Positions 27,830 through 38,603 of a stretch of 64,000 bases of DNA are shown in pieces; the stretch's first letter is position 1; each line of letters begins with the position of its first letter. This DNA comes from CAXBBB01 sp963815505 (GTDB lineage: Bacteria; Bacteroidota; Rhodothermia; Rhodothermales; BA12). The stretch covers positions 46,098-110,097 of the forward strand of contig CAWFGU010000019.1 in NCBI GenBank assembly GCA_963815505.1, read 5' to 3'. The notes beneath the pieces were generated by a model. It was not told the origin of the DNA. It ran no database searches and saw nothing but the letters and a program-made list of their open reading frames with translations. The position numbers and the translations under genes are program-made.

Positions 27830-28837
27830 ATGCACGTTCATTACTCTGCCGACCCGGCTCTCATTCGCTCCAAGAAGGTCGCCGTCATCGGCTACGGCTC
27901 ACAGGGACACGCCCACGCTTTGAGCCTGCACGACAGCGGCGTAGAAGTGTGCGTCGGGCTGCGCGACGGCTCGGCGTCCGCCGTCGAGGCGCAGGCGGCG
28001 GGGCTGACGGTGAAGTCGGTTTCCGAGGCTGCGGCGTGGGGCGATGTCGTCATGATCCTGATCCCGGACCAGCACCAGGGCCGCGTCTACGCCGAGTCTG
28101 TTGCGGCTCACATCACGCCGGGCAAGGCGCTGGCGTTCGGGCACGGGTTCAATATCGTCTATGAGACGATCCAGCCACCTGAGGGGGTCGACGTGTTCAT
28201 GGTCGCGCCCAAGTCGCCCGGCCACATGGTGCGGCGGATGTACGAGCAGGGGAGAGGCGTGCCGTGCTTGGTAGCTGTCGCGCAGGACGCGAGTGGGCAG
28301 GCGCTCGACCTGGCGATCTCGTACGCCGACGCCATTGGCGGCACGCGCGCAGGCGTGATCGAGACGACGTTCAAGGACGAGACCGAGACCGACCTGTTCG
28401 GTGAGCAAGCCGTGCTATGCGGCGGTGCCGAGGCGCTCGTCAGGGCTGGGTTCGAGACGCTGACCGAAGCCGGATACGCGCCCGAACTAGCCTACTTCGA
28501 ATGCCTTCACGAGTTGAAGCTGATCGTCGACTTGATGTACGAGGGGGGACTTGCCACGATGAACCACTCCATTTCCGACACCGCTGAGTACGGCAATTAC
28601 AGCCGCGGCCCTCGCGTGATTACGGCTGGCGTCAAGGCCGAGATGAAGAAGGTGCTCGACGAAGTCCAGAGCGGACAGTTCGCGCGCGAGTGGCTCGCCG
28701 AGTGCGAGGCCGGTACGCCCAATTTCGATCGGCTGCGCCAAAGCTCCAAGACGCACCCCATCGAAGCGACAGGCGCCAAATTGCGTGGCATGATGAGCTG
28801 GATCGAGCGTCCCGACGCGGACGAGAAGAATGCCTGA
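27830..28837 (+). CDS. ilvC: Ketol-acid reductoisomerase, class I
   Basis: A 335-residue NADPH-dependent enzyme converting acetolactate and acetohydroxybutyrate to dihydroxy acids. Visible: Rossmann motif VAVIGYGSQGHAHALSLHDS (G21-G26), APKSPGHMVRRMYEQGRGVP, the metal ligands in TETDLFGEQAVLCGG and the C-terminal knotted domain (ECLHELKLIVDLMYEGGLAT, ISDTAEYGNYSRGPRVI). The length fits class I. Its last 8 bases overlap leuB, so the two are translationally coupled. Confidence 0.96.
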   Translation: MHVHYSADPALIRSKKVAVIGYGSQGHAHALSLHDSGVEVCVGLRDGSASAVEAQAAGLTVKSVSEAAAWGDVVMILIPDQHQGRVYAESVAAHITPGKALAFGHGFNIVYETIQPPEGVDVFMVAPKSPGHMVRRMYEQGRGVPCLVAVAQDASGQALDLAISYADAIGGTRAGVIETTFKDETETDLFGEQAVLCGGAEALVRAGFETLTEAGYAPELAYFECLHELKLIVDLMYEGGLATMNHSISDTAEYGNYSRGPRVITAGVKAEMKKVLDEVQSGQFAREWLAECEAGTPNFDRLRQSSKTHPIEATGAKLRGMMSWIERPDADEKNA

Positions 28838-29921
28838 TCGCACCTTGCACATAGCCAGCCTCCCCGGGGACGGCGTCGGGCCCGAAGTGACGGCGGCGGC
28901 GCTGCACGTCGTCCGAGCGGTCGCCGAGACTACGGGACTCAGCGTGCGCGTGACCGAGTGCGCAGTCGGCGGGGCGGGCTACGATGCGCTGCTCGACCCG
29001 TTTCCCCATGAGACGGAGTCGGCGTGTCTTGCAGCCGATGCGGTCCTGCTCGGCGCGGTCGGAGGACCCGAGTGGGACGACGTGCCGGTTGACAAGCGGC
29101 CCGAGGCGGGTCTGTTGCGGTTGCGCAAGGGGCTGGGCACATTCGCCAACCTGCGGCCCGTCGCGGTCGACGCGGCGTTGGCCGAGCACTCGCCGCTGCG
29201 GCCCGAACGCGTGGCAGGGACCGATCTGCTCCTCGTGCGTGAGTTGACGGGCGGTATCTACTTCGGCTCGCCGCGCGGTCAGTCGGGTGAGGCACCGAAC
29301 CGGAGTGCGCACGACACGATGATATATGGCGAACACGAAATCGTGCGCATCGCTCGGGTTGCCTTCGAGCAGGCGCGGAAGCGCGGTGGGCGTGTTACGA
29401 GCGTCGACAAGGCCAACGTGCTGGCGTCGTCTCGGCTGTGGCGTCAGGTGGTGACCGAACTGCATCAGGCTGAGTTTTCGGACGTTGCGCTCGACCATCT
29501 CTACGTCGACAACGCCGCGATGCAGATCGTCCGCGACCCGCGCGCGTTCGACGTAGTACTGACCGGCAACCTGTTCGGCGACATCCTCTCCGACCTCGCT
29601 GCGACGCTCCCCGGATCGCTGGGTGTTCTACCGTCGGCGAGCGTTGGGGGACGCGTCGGTCTGTTCGAACCCGTCCACGGCAGCGCGCCCGACATCGCCG
29701 GGAAGAACCGGGCCAACCCGGTCGCCGCCGTTCTGAGCGCGGCGATGCTGCTCGACCACTGCGGCCACGCTGGCGAAGCCGCCGCCGTCCGCGCGGGAGT
29801 CTCCTCTACGCTGGCCGATGGCATCCGAACTGCTGATCTGGGCGGAAGCGCGCCGACCGACCAAGTTGCCCAAGCTGTCGCTAGTGCAGCCGTTCAAAGA
29901 TGGCAACTCTCCCAGAGTTGA
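28830..29921 (+). CDS. leuB: 3-isopropylmalate dehydrogenase
   Basis: A 363-residue dehydrogenase for the third step of leucine synthesis. Visible: IASLPGDGVGPEV, substrate residues in LLVRELTGGIYFGSPRGQ, the Tyr/Lys region VTSVDKANVLASSRLWRQV, LTGNLFGDILSDLAATLPGS and LFEPVHGSAPDIAGKNRANP for NAD binding. Its ATG lies within the end of ilvC. The stop codon falls inside the palindrome at 29899-29925. Confidence 0.95.
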   Translation: MPDRTLHIASLPGDGVGPEVTAAALHVVRAVAETTGLSVRVTECAVGGAGYDALLDPFPHETESACLAADAVLLGAVGGPEWDDVPVDKRPEAGLLRLRKGLGTFANLRPVAVDAALAEHSPLRPERVAGTDLLLVRELTGGIYFGSPRGQSGEAPNRSAHDTMIYGEHEIVRIARVAFEQARKRGGRVTSVDKANVLASSRLWRQVVTELHQAEFSDVALDHLYVDNAAMQIVRDPRAFDVVLTGNLFGDILSDLAATLPGSLGVLPSASVGGRVGLFEPVHGSAPDIAGKNRANPVAAVLSAAMLLDHCGHAGEAAAVRAGVSSTLADGIRTADLGGSAPTDQVAQAVASAAVQRWQLSQS

Positions 29922-29925
29922 CATC
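29899..29925. repeat. Palindrome spanning the leuB stop codon
   Basis: Arms GATGGCAACTCT and AGAGTTGACATC with a CCC loop and one mismatch. The leuB TGA is in the right arm. There is no U run, and leuA follows 43 bases on, so full termination is unlikely. Confidence 0.6.
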
Positions 29926-29964
29926 TCTCCGCTCCCATCTCACTCCTCCCAACTTCCCGAATCC

Positions 29965-31605
<1,641 letters not shown>

Positions 31606-31617
31606 TTGCTCGCTAAC

Positions 31618-31744
31618 CACCCCACCGCTTCGCGGCACCCCTCCTTCAAAAGGAGGGGACGGCGCTTTTAGGCGGCCCCTAACCCGTCCTCTCCTCATGG
31701 AGGGGAGGTGCCCGAAGACACTCGTGTCGTAGGGCGGAGGGGTC
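31618..31744. repeat. Repeat-filled gap between leuA and leuC
   Basis: Contains a perfect short hairpin, CCCCTCCTT-CAA-AAGGAGGGG (31638-31658), then an AGG/CCT-rich stretch TCCTCTCCTCATGGAGGGGA with further self-complementarity up to GGGCGGAGGGGTC. The make-up matches dispersed intergenic repeats of Bacteroidota genomes; no frame in it looks coding. Confidence 0.55.
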
Positions 31745-31775
31745 CCTTGTCCGACGATCTTACACTCCCCACCGC

Positions 31776-33068
31776 ATGACCCTCACCGAAACCATCCTCG
31801 CCCGTGCTGCCGGGCGCGACCGCGTGACGCCGGGCGAAACTGTCTGGGTAGACGTGGACACCTTGATGACGCATGACGTGTGCGGGCCGCCCGCCTACGA
31901 GATCTTCCAGCGCGAGTTCGGCGCCGATGCGCGGTTTTGGGACCGGGAGAAAGTCGTCGTCATTCCCGACCACTATATCTTCACGTCGGACAGCCACGCC
32001 AACCGTAACGTCGTCCTGCTGCGCAAGATGGCCGCCGAGCAGGAGCTGCCGCACTTCTTCGACGTAGGCACGGACCGCTACAAAGGCGTCTGCCACATGG
32101 CGCTCGCCGAGGAAGGCTTCAACCGTCCCGGCACGGTCCTGTTTGGCACCGACAGCCACACCTGCACGAGCGGTGCGTTCGGGATGTTCGCGACCGGCGT
32201 CGGCAACACAGATGCGGCGTTCATTATGGGGACGGGCAAGCTCTGGGTCAAAGTCCCGCCGACGCTGCGCTTCACCTTCGACGGAGCGCTGCCCCCGTAC
32301 CTGACTGCCAAAGACCTGATTTTGCAGATCATCGGCGACATTGGCATCGACGGGGCTACGTACTGCGCGATGGAGTTCGGCGGCGAGGCTGTCATGGATC
32401 TGCCCGTTCACGAGCGGATGACACTGACTAACATGGCCATCGAGGCCGGAGCCAAAAGCGGCATCATCGTCGCCGACGACAAGACGATCGACTACGTCCG
32501 CGCCCGCACCGACGTTGGCTTCGAGCCGGTCGCCCCCCATGACGATGCGACGTACCTGCGCGAGTACCGCTACGACGCATCGACGCTCGAACCCGTCGTC
32601 GCAAAGCCGCACCGCCCCGACAACCGGGCGGCGATCAGCGAGGTCGTCGGCACCAAGATCGACAAAGCCTACGTCGGCTCGTGTACCGGAGGCAAGCTGG
32701 AAGACTTCCATGCCGCAGCACGCGTGATCCAAGGGGGGCACGTCGTCGTCGACACCTACATCATCCCGGCCACGACGCTCGTCGGCCAGCAACTGCACAC
32801 GACCTATATCGGCAGCGACAGCCTGTACGATATCTTCGAGCGGGCGGGCTGCAAGATCGGACACTCCTCGTGCGGCGCGTGCCTGGGCGGTCCGGTCGAC
32901 ACGTACGGGCGCGCGGTGGGGGAGGAGGTCGTGCTCTCGACGACCAATCGCAACTTCCCTGGACGCATGGGCAGCAAAGGCGCCAGCGTGTATCTGGCCT
33001 CGCCGCTTTCCGTTGCCGCCGCCGCCCTTACCGGCGTCATCACCGACCCGCGCGACGTTCTCGTGTAG
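31776..33068 (+). CDS. leuC: 3-isopropylmalate dehydratase large subunit
   Basis: A 430-residue aconitase-family subunit that isomerises 2- to 3-isopropylmalate with LeuD. The 4Fe-4S ligands are visible in YVGSCTGGKLEDFHAA and GHSSCGACLGGPVDTYG. Substrate and fold motifs are FGTDSHTCTSGAFGMFATG, VGNTDAAFIMGTGK and NRNFPGRMGSKGASVYLASP. The length of about 430 marks it as the short LeuC/homoaconitase type. The small subunit gene follows after a repeat-filled 220-base gap. Confidence 0.93.
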   Translation: MTLTETILARAAGRDRVTPGETVWVDVDTLMTHDVCGPPAYEIFQREFGADARFWDREKVVVIPDHYIFTSDSHANRNVVLLRKMAAEQELPHFFDVGTDRYKGVCHMALAEEGFNRPGTVLFGTDSHTCTSGAFGMFATGVGNTDAAFIMGTGKLWVKVPPTLRFTFDGALPPYLTAKDLILQIIGDIGIDGATYCAMEFGGEAVMDLPVHERMTLTNMAIEAGAKSGIIVADDKTIDYVRARTDVGFEPVAPHDDATYLREYRYDASTLEPVVAKPHRPDNRAAISEVVGTKIDKAYVGSCTGGKLEDFHAAARVIQGGHVVVDTYIIPATTLVGQQLHTTYIGSDSLYDIFERAGCKIGHSSCGACLGGPVDTYGRAVGEEVVLSTTNRNFPGRMGSKGASVYLASPLSVAAAALTGVITDPRDVLV

Positions 33069-33106
33069 CTACACCCGGGTCACCCCGCCATGCTCCACCC
33101 CAACGC

Positions 33107-33193
33107 TGTCATTGCTAGGAGCGCAGCATCACCGATGCGCAGCGACGGGGCATCACCTGACTTCTGAGACGCCGCACGGGATCGCTACGGCCC
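33107..33193. repeat. Dispersed repeat, copy 1 (TGTCATTGCTAGGAGCGCAGC)
   Basis: 33107-33157 has the pattern TGTCATTGCTAGGAGCGCAG-CATCACC-GATGCGCAGCGACGGGGCATC, closely matched by copy 2 at 34830-34885. The adjoining CCGCACGGGATCGCTACGG (33172-33190) is the usual far end of this repeat type in other genomes. Confidence 0.65.
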
Positions 33194-33196
33194 AGA

Positions 33197-33222
33197 GCCT
33201 ATCCCGGACTTGATCCGGGGGG
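33197..33222. repeat. CCCGGACTTGATCCGGG hairpin repeat
   Basis: The sequence CTATCCCGGACTTGATCCGG forms a CCCGGA/TCCGGG stem with a CTTGA loop. This is a widely dispersed bacterial intergenic repeat. It lies in the same leuC-leuD gap as the previous repeat. Confidence 0.6.
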
Positions 33223-33288
33223 CTCGCGATAACAGCGCTGAGGGCACGGCAGCGCTCCACCACCTCTCTCCGCAACCCCTACACGCCC

Positions 33289-33849
33289 ATGCAAGATCTT
33301 ATCCGAGGCCGCGCGTACGTGCTCGGCAACAGCGTCGACACCGACCAGATCATTCCGGCTCAGCACCTCGTCTACTCGCTCACCGATCCCAAAGAGCGGA
33401 AGTTCTATGGGCGTTATGCGCTCTCTTCTGTCCCGCCGGGTGAGCAGGGGTTGCCGATGGGCGACGTTCCGTTTGTGCCTGAAGGCAAGGACACGAGTCC
33501 GTTCACCGTCATTATCGGCGGTGGCAATTTTGGTTGTGGGTCGAGCAGGGAGCACGCGCCGTTTGCGCTGCGCGAAGCTGGGATCGAAGCGGTCGTGGCC
33601 CAATCGTATGCCCGCATTTTCTACCGCAACTCGGTCGACGGCGGCTTCCTCGTGCCATTCGAGAGCGTCGATCGGCTGGTTGAGCAGACCCGAACGGGCG
33701 ACGAAGTAGAGATCGACACCAAAGCTGGCATGCTTACCAACCTCCGCACGGGGGATATCCATCAACTCCAACCCTTGGGAGATGTGGCAGAGATCGTCGA
33801 TGCAGGTGGCATCTTCGGTTATGCGCGCAAAACCGGTATGATCGCATGA
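33289..33849 (+). CDS. leuD: 3-isopropylmalate dehydratase small subunit
   Basis: A 186-residue swivel subunit partnering LeuC. Visible: the start IRGRAYVLGNSVDTDQIIPA, the active-site loop GGGNFGCGSSREHAPFALRE, and the NSVDGGFLVPFE segment. Its TGA overlaps the ATG of thrB (ATGA at 33846), so leucine and threonine genes are translationally coupled. Confidence 0.94.
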   Translation: MQDLIRGRAYVLGNSVDTDQIIPAQHLVYSLTDPKERKFYGRYALSSVPPGEQGLPMGDVPFVPEGKDTSPFTVIIGGGNFGCGSSREHAPFALREAGIEAVVAQSYARIFYRNSVDGGFLVPFESVDRLVEQTRTGDEVEIDTKAGMLTNLRTGDIHQLQPLGDVAEIVDAGGIFGYARKTGMIA

Positions 33850-34799
33850 AGGAGCAGCCGATTGCACTCGTCACGGCTCCGGCGTCGCTGAGCAACTTGG
33901 GGCCGGGCTTCGACGCGCTGGGAATGGCAGTCGAGGGCCTGGGCGATACGGTCGAGGTCTGGCGCGACGAGCGACCCGGCGTGCGCGTCGTCCCCTCGGA
34001 CACGGGTGCCGAGTGGACGGCTCCAGATGACCGACAAAACACTGCCGTTATTGCAGCTGAGTCGGTTCTGAAAAGAGCGGGCGTCAGCTTCGGATTGCGG
34101 TTGCGCATTCGCAAGGGATTGACTCCGGGATCGGGACTGGGTTCGTCGGCGGCGAGCGCGGTCGCCGGGGCGTGGGCGGCCAACGTCGCGAGCGGGACGC
34201 CGTTCGGAAAGGCGGAGTTGGTCGATGCTATCCTCGACGGCGAGGCGATGGCGAGCGGCGCCCGGCACGGCGACAACGTGCTGCCGTCGCTCTTCGGCGG
34301 GGCCGTTCTGGTATCACCGTCCGACCCGACGCGGTACCGTCCGCTGGCTGTTGGCTGTGAGTTGCACGTGGCACTCGTCGTTCCGCGCGTCGAGGTGCTG
34401 ACGCGCCAAGCCAGGGCGCTGCTTCCATCGTCTGTTCCACTGTCGGGCGCCATCGGCAATGCGGCTGAACTCGCTTTCCTGCTCGACGCGTTGGCGAGAG
34501 GAGACGCCGAAGCTGCCGGGTATGCCATCATGCAGGACACACTCGTCGAGCCGCTGCGCGCGCAGTTGGTGCCATGCTACGCCGCCGTCCGCCGAGCCGC
34601 TCTCGACGCCGGAGCCTACGGCTGCGCCCTCAGCGGGTCCGGACCGACGCTCTTCGCCCTATGCGCCGACTCGGGATCCGCCCAACGCGTCGCTCGCGCG
34701 ATGCAGGCCGCCAGCCGAAGCGCCGGCGTCGAAGCCGGAGCGCACGCCGTTCGCGCGTGTAGCCAGGGCGCGCGTACTCTCGCCCAATCGCTCGACTGA
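33846..34799 (+). CDS. thrB: Homoserine kinase
   Basis: A 317-residue GHMP kinase that phosphorylates homoserine for threonine synthesis. Visible: N-terminal ASLSNLGPGFDALGMAVEG, the ATP loop GLTPGSGLGSSAASAVAGAW, and the C-terminal YGCALSGSGPTLFALC. It overlaps leuD by 4 bases and precedes thrC by 95 bases with a dispersed repeat between them. Confidence 0.94.
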   Translation: MKEQPIALVTAPASLSNLGPGFDALGMAVEGLGDTVEVWRDERPGVRVVPSDTGAEWTAPDDRQNTAVIAAESVLKRAGVSFGLRLRIRKGLTPGSGLGSSAASAVAGAWAANVASGTPFGKAELVDAILDGEAMASGARHGDNVLPSLFGGAVLVSPSDPTRYRPLAVGCELHVALVVPRVEVLTRQARALLPSSVPLSGAIGNAAELAFLLDALARGDAEAAGYAIMQDTLVEPLRAQLVPCYAAVRRAALDAGAYGCALSGSGPTLFALCADSGSAQRVARAMQAASRSAGVEAGAHAVRACSQGARTLAQSLD

Positions 34800-34829
34800 T
34801 ACTGCACTCGGCGAACCGGCCTTCAATTT

Positions 34830-34885
34830 GCCACTGCGAGGAGCGAAGCATCTCCCATGCGAAGCGACGTGGCGGTCTCTCACCT
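34830..34885. repeat. Dispersed repeat, copy 2
   Basis: TGCCACTGCGAGGAGCGAAG followed by CATCTCCCATGCGAAGCGACGTGGCGGTCTC. It aligns along its length with copy 1 at 33107. It fills the gap between thrB and thrC and ends 10 bases before the thrC start. Confidence 0.65.
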
Positions 34886-34894
34886 TCCCGATTC

Positions 34895-36175
34895 ATGTCC
34901 ACATCCTACGTCAGCACCCGCTCACCCGGCGAGACCGCGAGCCTGGGCGCCGCCCTCCAGCGCGGTCTCGCTCCTGATGGCGGCCTCTACGTCCCAGCGA
35001 GTGTCCCACCGCTACCCAGCGCCTGGCGCGACGCCGACTCGTTCGCCGACCTCGCCGGATCCGTCCTCGATCCGTGGCTCAAAGGCGAGGTGCCCAATTG
35101 GGAAGCCGCCGTCCGCGATGCCCTCTGCTTCCCGATCCCGCTGGTCGACCTCGAATCCGGCTTGTCGGTCCTCGAACTCTTCCACGGGCCGACCTACTCG
35201 TTCAAAGACTTTGGTGCGCGGGCGATGGCTAGGCTGCTCGCCCGCCTGCGCGATCCATCCGACGAGCCGCTGACGATCCTCGTCGCCACGAGCGGAGACA
35301 CGGGCAGCGCCGTCGCCGACGGTTTCGCTGGGCTGCCCGGCTTCCGCGTCGTCCTGCTGTTTCCCGACGGACAGGTGAGTCCGGTTCAGGAGCGGCAACT
35401 CGTGATGGAACGCGGCGGCGTGACGAGCCTGCGCGTGTCCGGCACATTCGACGACTGTCAGCGCATGGTCAAAGCCGCGTTCGCGGACGATCGGCTGGCC
35501 CATGTGCCGCTCTCGTCCGCCAACTCGATCAACATCGGGCGCTTGCTGCCGCAGATGCTGTTTTACGTCGAGGCGGTGAGGCAGAGTGGAGCGGCGGAAA
35601 CTGTCTTCGTGACACCGTCGGGCAACCTGGGCAACCTCACGGGCGGCGTGATGGCGATGCTGGCCGGATTGCCGGTCCGCAGGTTCGTCGCGGCGCACAA
35701 CGCCAACCGGTTTTTCCCCGACCTCCTGGCCGGTCGAGAGGCCCAAATGGGCGCTTCGGTCGCCACTCTCTCGAACGCGATGGACGTGGGCGCTCCGAGC
35801 AACTACGAGCGAGTCGAAGCTTTGCTGGGCGATACGCTGCCCAACCGCATCTGGGGCACGACCGTCAATGACGACGATACGCTTCTGGCGATGCGGCGAG
35901 CCTACGATGATTGGGGCTACGTCGCCTGCCCACACACCGCCGTCGGGATCGAAGCCGCCCGACGCTACCGATCCGAGACGGGCGATCACGCGCCACAGAT
36001 CGTGTTAGCGACGGCGCACCCGGCCAAGTTTCCCGACGTCGTCGCGCGCGCCATCGGCAACGAGCCTGTCGCCCCCGAACCGCTGGCTGCTCTGGTCGGT
36101 GAACGAGACTCCTCCGTCCCCATCGCCGCCACGCCCGACGCTCTCCGTGCCGTCCTCCTCGCTCCCCCTCGATGA
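34895..36175 (+). CDS. thrC: Threonine synthase
   Basis: A 426-residue PLP enzyme that converts phosphohomoserine to threonine. Visible: N-terminal STRSPGETASLGAALQRGLA, the PLP lysine in FHGPTYSFKDFGARAMARL, phosphate-binding VATSGDTGSAVADGF, and TPSGNLGNLTGGVMAML. It is the last clear enzyme of the ilv-leu-thr cluster. The next gene overlaps its end. Confidence 0.94.
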   Translation: MSTSYVSTRSPGETASLGAALQRGLAPDGGLYVPASVPPLPSAWRDADSFADLAGSVLDPWLKGEVPNWEAAVRDALCFPIPLVDLESGLSVLELFHGPTYSFKDFGARAMARLLARLRDPSDEPLTILVATSGDTGSAVADGFAGLPGFRVVLLFPDGQVSPVQERQLVMERGGVTSLRVSGTFDDCQRMVKAAFADDRLAHVPLSSANSINIGRLLPQMLFYVEAVRQSGAAETVFVTPSGNLGNLTGGVMAMLAGLPVRRFVAAHNANRFFPDLLAGREAQMGASVATLSNAMDVGAPSNYERVEALLGDTLPNRIWGTTVNDDDTLLAMRRAYDDWGYVACPHTAVGIEAARRYRSETGDHAPQIVLATAHPAKFPDVVARAIGNEPVAPEPLAALVGERDSSVPIAATPDALRAVLLAPPR

Positions 36176-36932
36176 CGCCCTCCCGCCGGGCCTCGAACCA
36201 CTCGACCATCCGCCCGAGTCGCTCCGCCCTCGCCCTGACAAACTGGATCTGACGTTCGAAGGGTTTACGGCCGACACCATCGCCGTTCTCGAGCGTCTGC
36301 GACGAAACCCGCACATCGCGCAGTACAGAGAGGACAAGGCCGAACTGAAAGCGCACGTCCAAGACCCATTCAAGCGCTACCGCGACGACCTGGCGTGGAA
36401 CTGGGTGCTGCCCAACCGTCTGCAGTTCGAGACGGAAAAAGGCGTGTTCTCGCGCATCCTCAAAAACGACTTCGGCGCAGGCGGCTCGCACTATCACCTG
36501 TGGATGAGTTTCTACCGCCCAAGCCGTAAGAAACGCCTCCAGGACTTCCAACTCGCCCACAGCCTCGACCCTGACGGCTTCACAGTCGGCCTCTTCCTCG
36601 CTGACCACATGAAAGGCCTGATGCCTGCTGTCAAAGCCCGCATCGCGAGGGAGCCGCAGACGTTTCTCGGCAGCGTCAACCCGGCACTCGAACTTGGCGA
36701 CTGGCAACTGGGCATTCGCTACGGCTCCAAAGGCGACATTGTCCGCTTGACCGATCCACTATCCGCCGTCCCCGACGAAATCCCGCGCGCCAAGACGATC
36801 TGGCTGCGTCGCAAACTGCCCACCGCCGACGTGCTTCGGCTCGGCCCCGACCTCGTCGACTGGGCGATGGGCCAACTCGCCGTCTGCTGGCCGCTGTACC
36901 GCTTCTACCTGAACGCCGAGATGGATCTTTGA
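36147..36932 (+). CDS. Conserved-looking protein, family not recognised
   Basis: About 261 residues from GTG 36147, or 277 from ATG 36099, which lies further inside thrC. The first 40 residues are Pro/Leu-rich; the rest looks like a compact basic and aromatic domain: YREDKAELKAHVQDPFKRYR, VLPNRLQFETEKGVFSRILK, NDFGAGGSHYHLWMSFYRPS and FTVGLFLADHMKGLMP. There is no signal peptide or membrane helix. The layout loosely recalls DUF2461-like proteins, but I cannot confirm it. It overlaps thrC by 29 bases, so it is likely co-transcribed. Confidence 0.7.
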   Translation: MPSSSLPLDDALPPGLEPLDHPPESLRPRPDKLDLTFEGFTADTIAVLERLRRNPHIAQYREDKAELKAHVQDPFKRYRDDLAWNWVLPNRLQFETEKGVFSRILKNDFGAGGSHYHLWMSFYRPSRKKRLQDFQLAHSLDPDGFTVGLFLADHMKGLMPAVKARIAREPQTFLGSVNPALELGDWQLGIRYGSKGDIVRLTDPLSAVPDEIPRAKTIWLRRKLPTADVLRLGPDLVDWAMGQLAVCWPLYRFYLNAEMDL

Positions 36933-36960
36933 TACCAGTTCTGCAAACTCAGTTTCGTCG

Positions 36961-36984
36961 CAGGTAGCCATGCAGGTAGCCATG
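36961..36984. repeat. 12-bp tandem duplication
   Basis: CAGGTAGCCATG occurs twice in direct tandem. It lies in the 242-base gap 36933-37174, where I see no gene. Confidence 0.6.
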
Positions 36985-37174
36985 AAGAAAGACGGCCTGA
37001 TCTCGGCCCGGCGATAAAGACGCGCAGAGAGCGAACGCAGTGTCAGCCGGAGCGAGTCCAGCCTTGAGTTTTGCTTATTTGGGTCAAGCCTAAGAAGGCA
37101 CGCGCAGCGGAAATCATCGAACCAAGAAGCTCACACCTGTATCGGATTTGCCACTAACGTCGAGTCCGACCTCA

Positions 37175-38548
37175 TCAGTCAGGCAGAATATCCAACTGTG
37201 ACTCTGGAAAGAGCGCAGCCCCGTTGTAGCGATCCGTCCGGGGTCCGTTCTCGAGTTTGAGGACGCCGCGCGGGCAGACTTCGGCGCAGATGCCACAGCC
37301 GACGCAGCTCGCCCGGACGATGTTCTGCCCGCGCTGGGCGTACCACTTCACGTCGATGCCCATCTCGCAGTACGTCGAGCAGTTGCCGCAGCTGATGCAC
37401 TGACCGCCGTTGGTGGTGATGCGGAAGCGGGAGAACAGGCGCTGTTGAAGGCCCAGGATCGCCGCCATCGGGCAGCCGAAGCGGCACCACACGCGCGCGC
37501 CGAAGATCGGGTAGAAGCCGACGCCGATCACACCCGAGAACATCGCCCCGATCCAGAAGCCATAGGCCTTGCTCATGCCGCTGGCGTAGCTGCCCAGGAT
37601 CGCGCCTTCCATGGCGAAGTTGACCCAGAGCAGCGCCGTCGTCACGACGATAAAGGCGAGGATGCCGTGGATCATCCACCGCTCGATCTTCCACGCCCGC
37701 GTCGACTTGTCGGATAGCTGGCGATAGGGGTCACCCGCCGTTTCGGCCAGTCCGCCGCAGCCGCACACCCACGAGCAAAACCAGCGCTTGCCGAAGAAAT
37801 AGGTCAGAACCGGCGTGGCGACGAAGAACATGACCGCGCCGAAGATGAGGAAGATCACGCCCAGTTGCGTGCCACTCAGGTTCTGCATGTTTCCGGGCCA
37901 GAACTGGTCGTAGTCGAGCGGCCAGAAGTAGCTGAAATACAGTTCAGGCTGCGACAGGAGGACGAAGATCGCCGGTATCAGAAACGCGAACGACAGCTGG
38001 AAAAACATCACGCTCAGCGTCCGGATCTGCTGGTAGCGGACGTGGCGGTACTTGATCAGAGCGCGCACACCCATCACGAGAATGGCGAGCGTGTAGAACG
38101 TGCCATACATGAACCACCGATCGGCCGCCTTGCCTCGTAGCAGGTAGGAGAACGCGTCGAATACCGTCACCAAAGGCGCGAAGAGCCACGCCAGTCCCAG
38201 ATCGTCTTGCCAGTAGAGGACGATATAGAACGCCGTGATCGCGACCGCCATGATCCACGCCAGAACACCGCGTCCGGTCAGGCTGCTCTGCCACGTCCCC
38301 GTCTTCTCTCCCGGCGCGCGCTCTCGGTACCACGAAAACCACAGTCCCGAGCCGACCGAGATGCCACCCACCCCGATCCAGAAAAACGCGATTGGCGCCA
38401 GCGCCCCTGCGCCCGCCAGCGCAACCAAAAACGCAAGCACACCAACGACGATCAGCGCGATGCCCACCTTCTGCTTGGTGTCGAGGTCGGTCGATGGAGC
38501 CGTAAGACTCAGGCTAGGTTCAGGAGAGAGAGCAGCGGAAGCAGCCAT
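37175..38548 (-). CDS. Membrane polyferredoxin, NapH/CcoG-like
   Basis: A 457-residue membrane protein with about eight hydrophobic segments, two cluster-like Cys motifs in loops (KRWFCSWVCGCGGLAE and RVWCRFGCPMAAI) and a C-terminal double 4Fe-4S ferredoxin domain (CISCGNCSTYCEMG, then CVGCGICAEVCPRG). This layout is that of NapH/NosR-C/CcoG-type electron-transfer proteins in the cytoplasmic membrane. The next gene upstream in the same direction is an FAD reductase, so the two probably form an electron-transfer module; donor and acceptor are unknown. Confidence 0.87.
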   Translation of the reverse strand: MAASAALSPEPSLSLTAPSTDLDTKQKVGIALIVVGVLAFLVALAGAGALAPIAFFWIGVGGISVGSGLWFSWYRERAPGEKTGTWQSSLTGRGVLAWIMAVAITAFYIVLYWQDDLGLAWLFAPLVTVFDAFSYLLRGKAADRWFMYGTFYTLAILVMGVRALIKYRHVRYQQIRTLSVMFFQLSFAFLIPAIFVLLSQPELYFSYFWPLDYDQFWPGNMQNLSGTQLGVIFLIFGAVMFFVATPVLTYFFGKRWFCSWVCGCGGLAETAGDPYRQLSDKSTRAWKIERWMIHGILAFIVVTTALLWVNFAMEGAILGSYASGMSKAYGFWIGAMFSGVIGVGFYPIFGARVWCRFGCPMAAILGLQQRLFSRFRITTNGGQCISCGNCSTYCEMGIDVKWYAQRGQNIVRASCVGCGICAEVCPRGVLKLENGPRTDRYNGAALFPESQLDILPD

Positions 38549-38603
38549 GTGTTGATCAACGTGTCGTATAGGGGCGAGGCTCGCCCAGAGGAAAAAGCCG
38601 AAC

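Noticed and set aside
31695..32864. 389-residue minus-strand frame opposite leuC
   Set aside because: Shadow of leuC, which carries all Fe-S ligand motifs.
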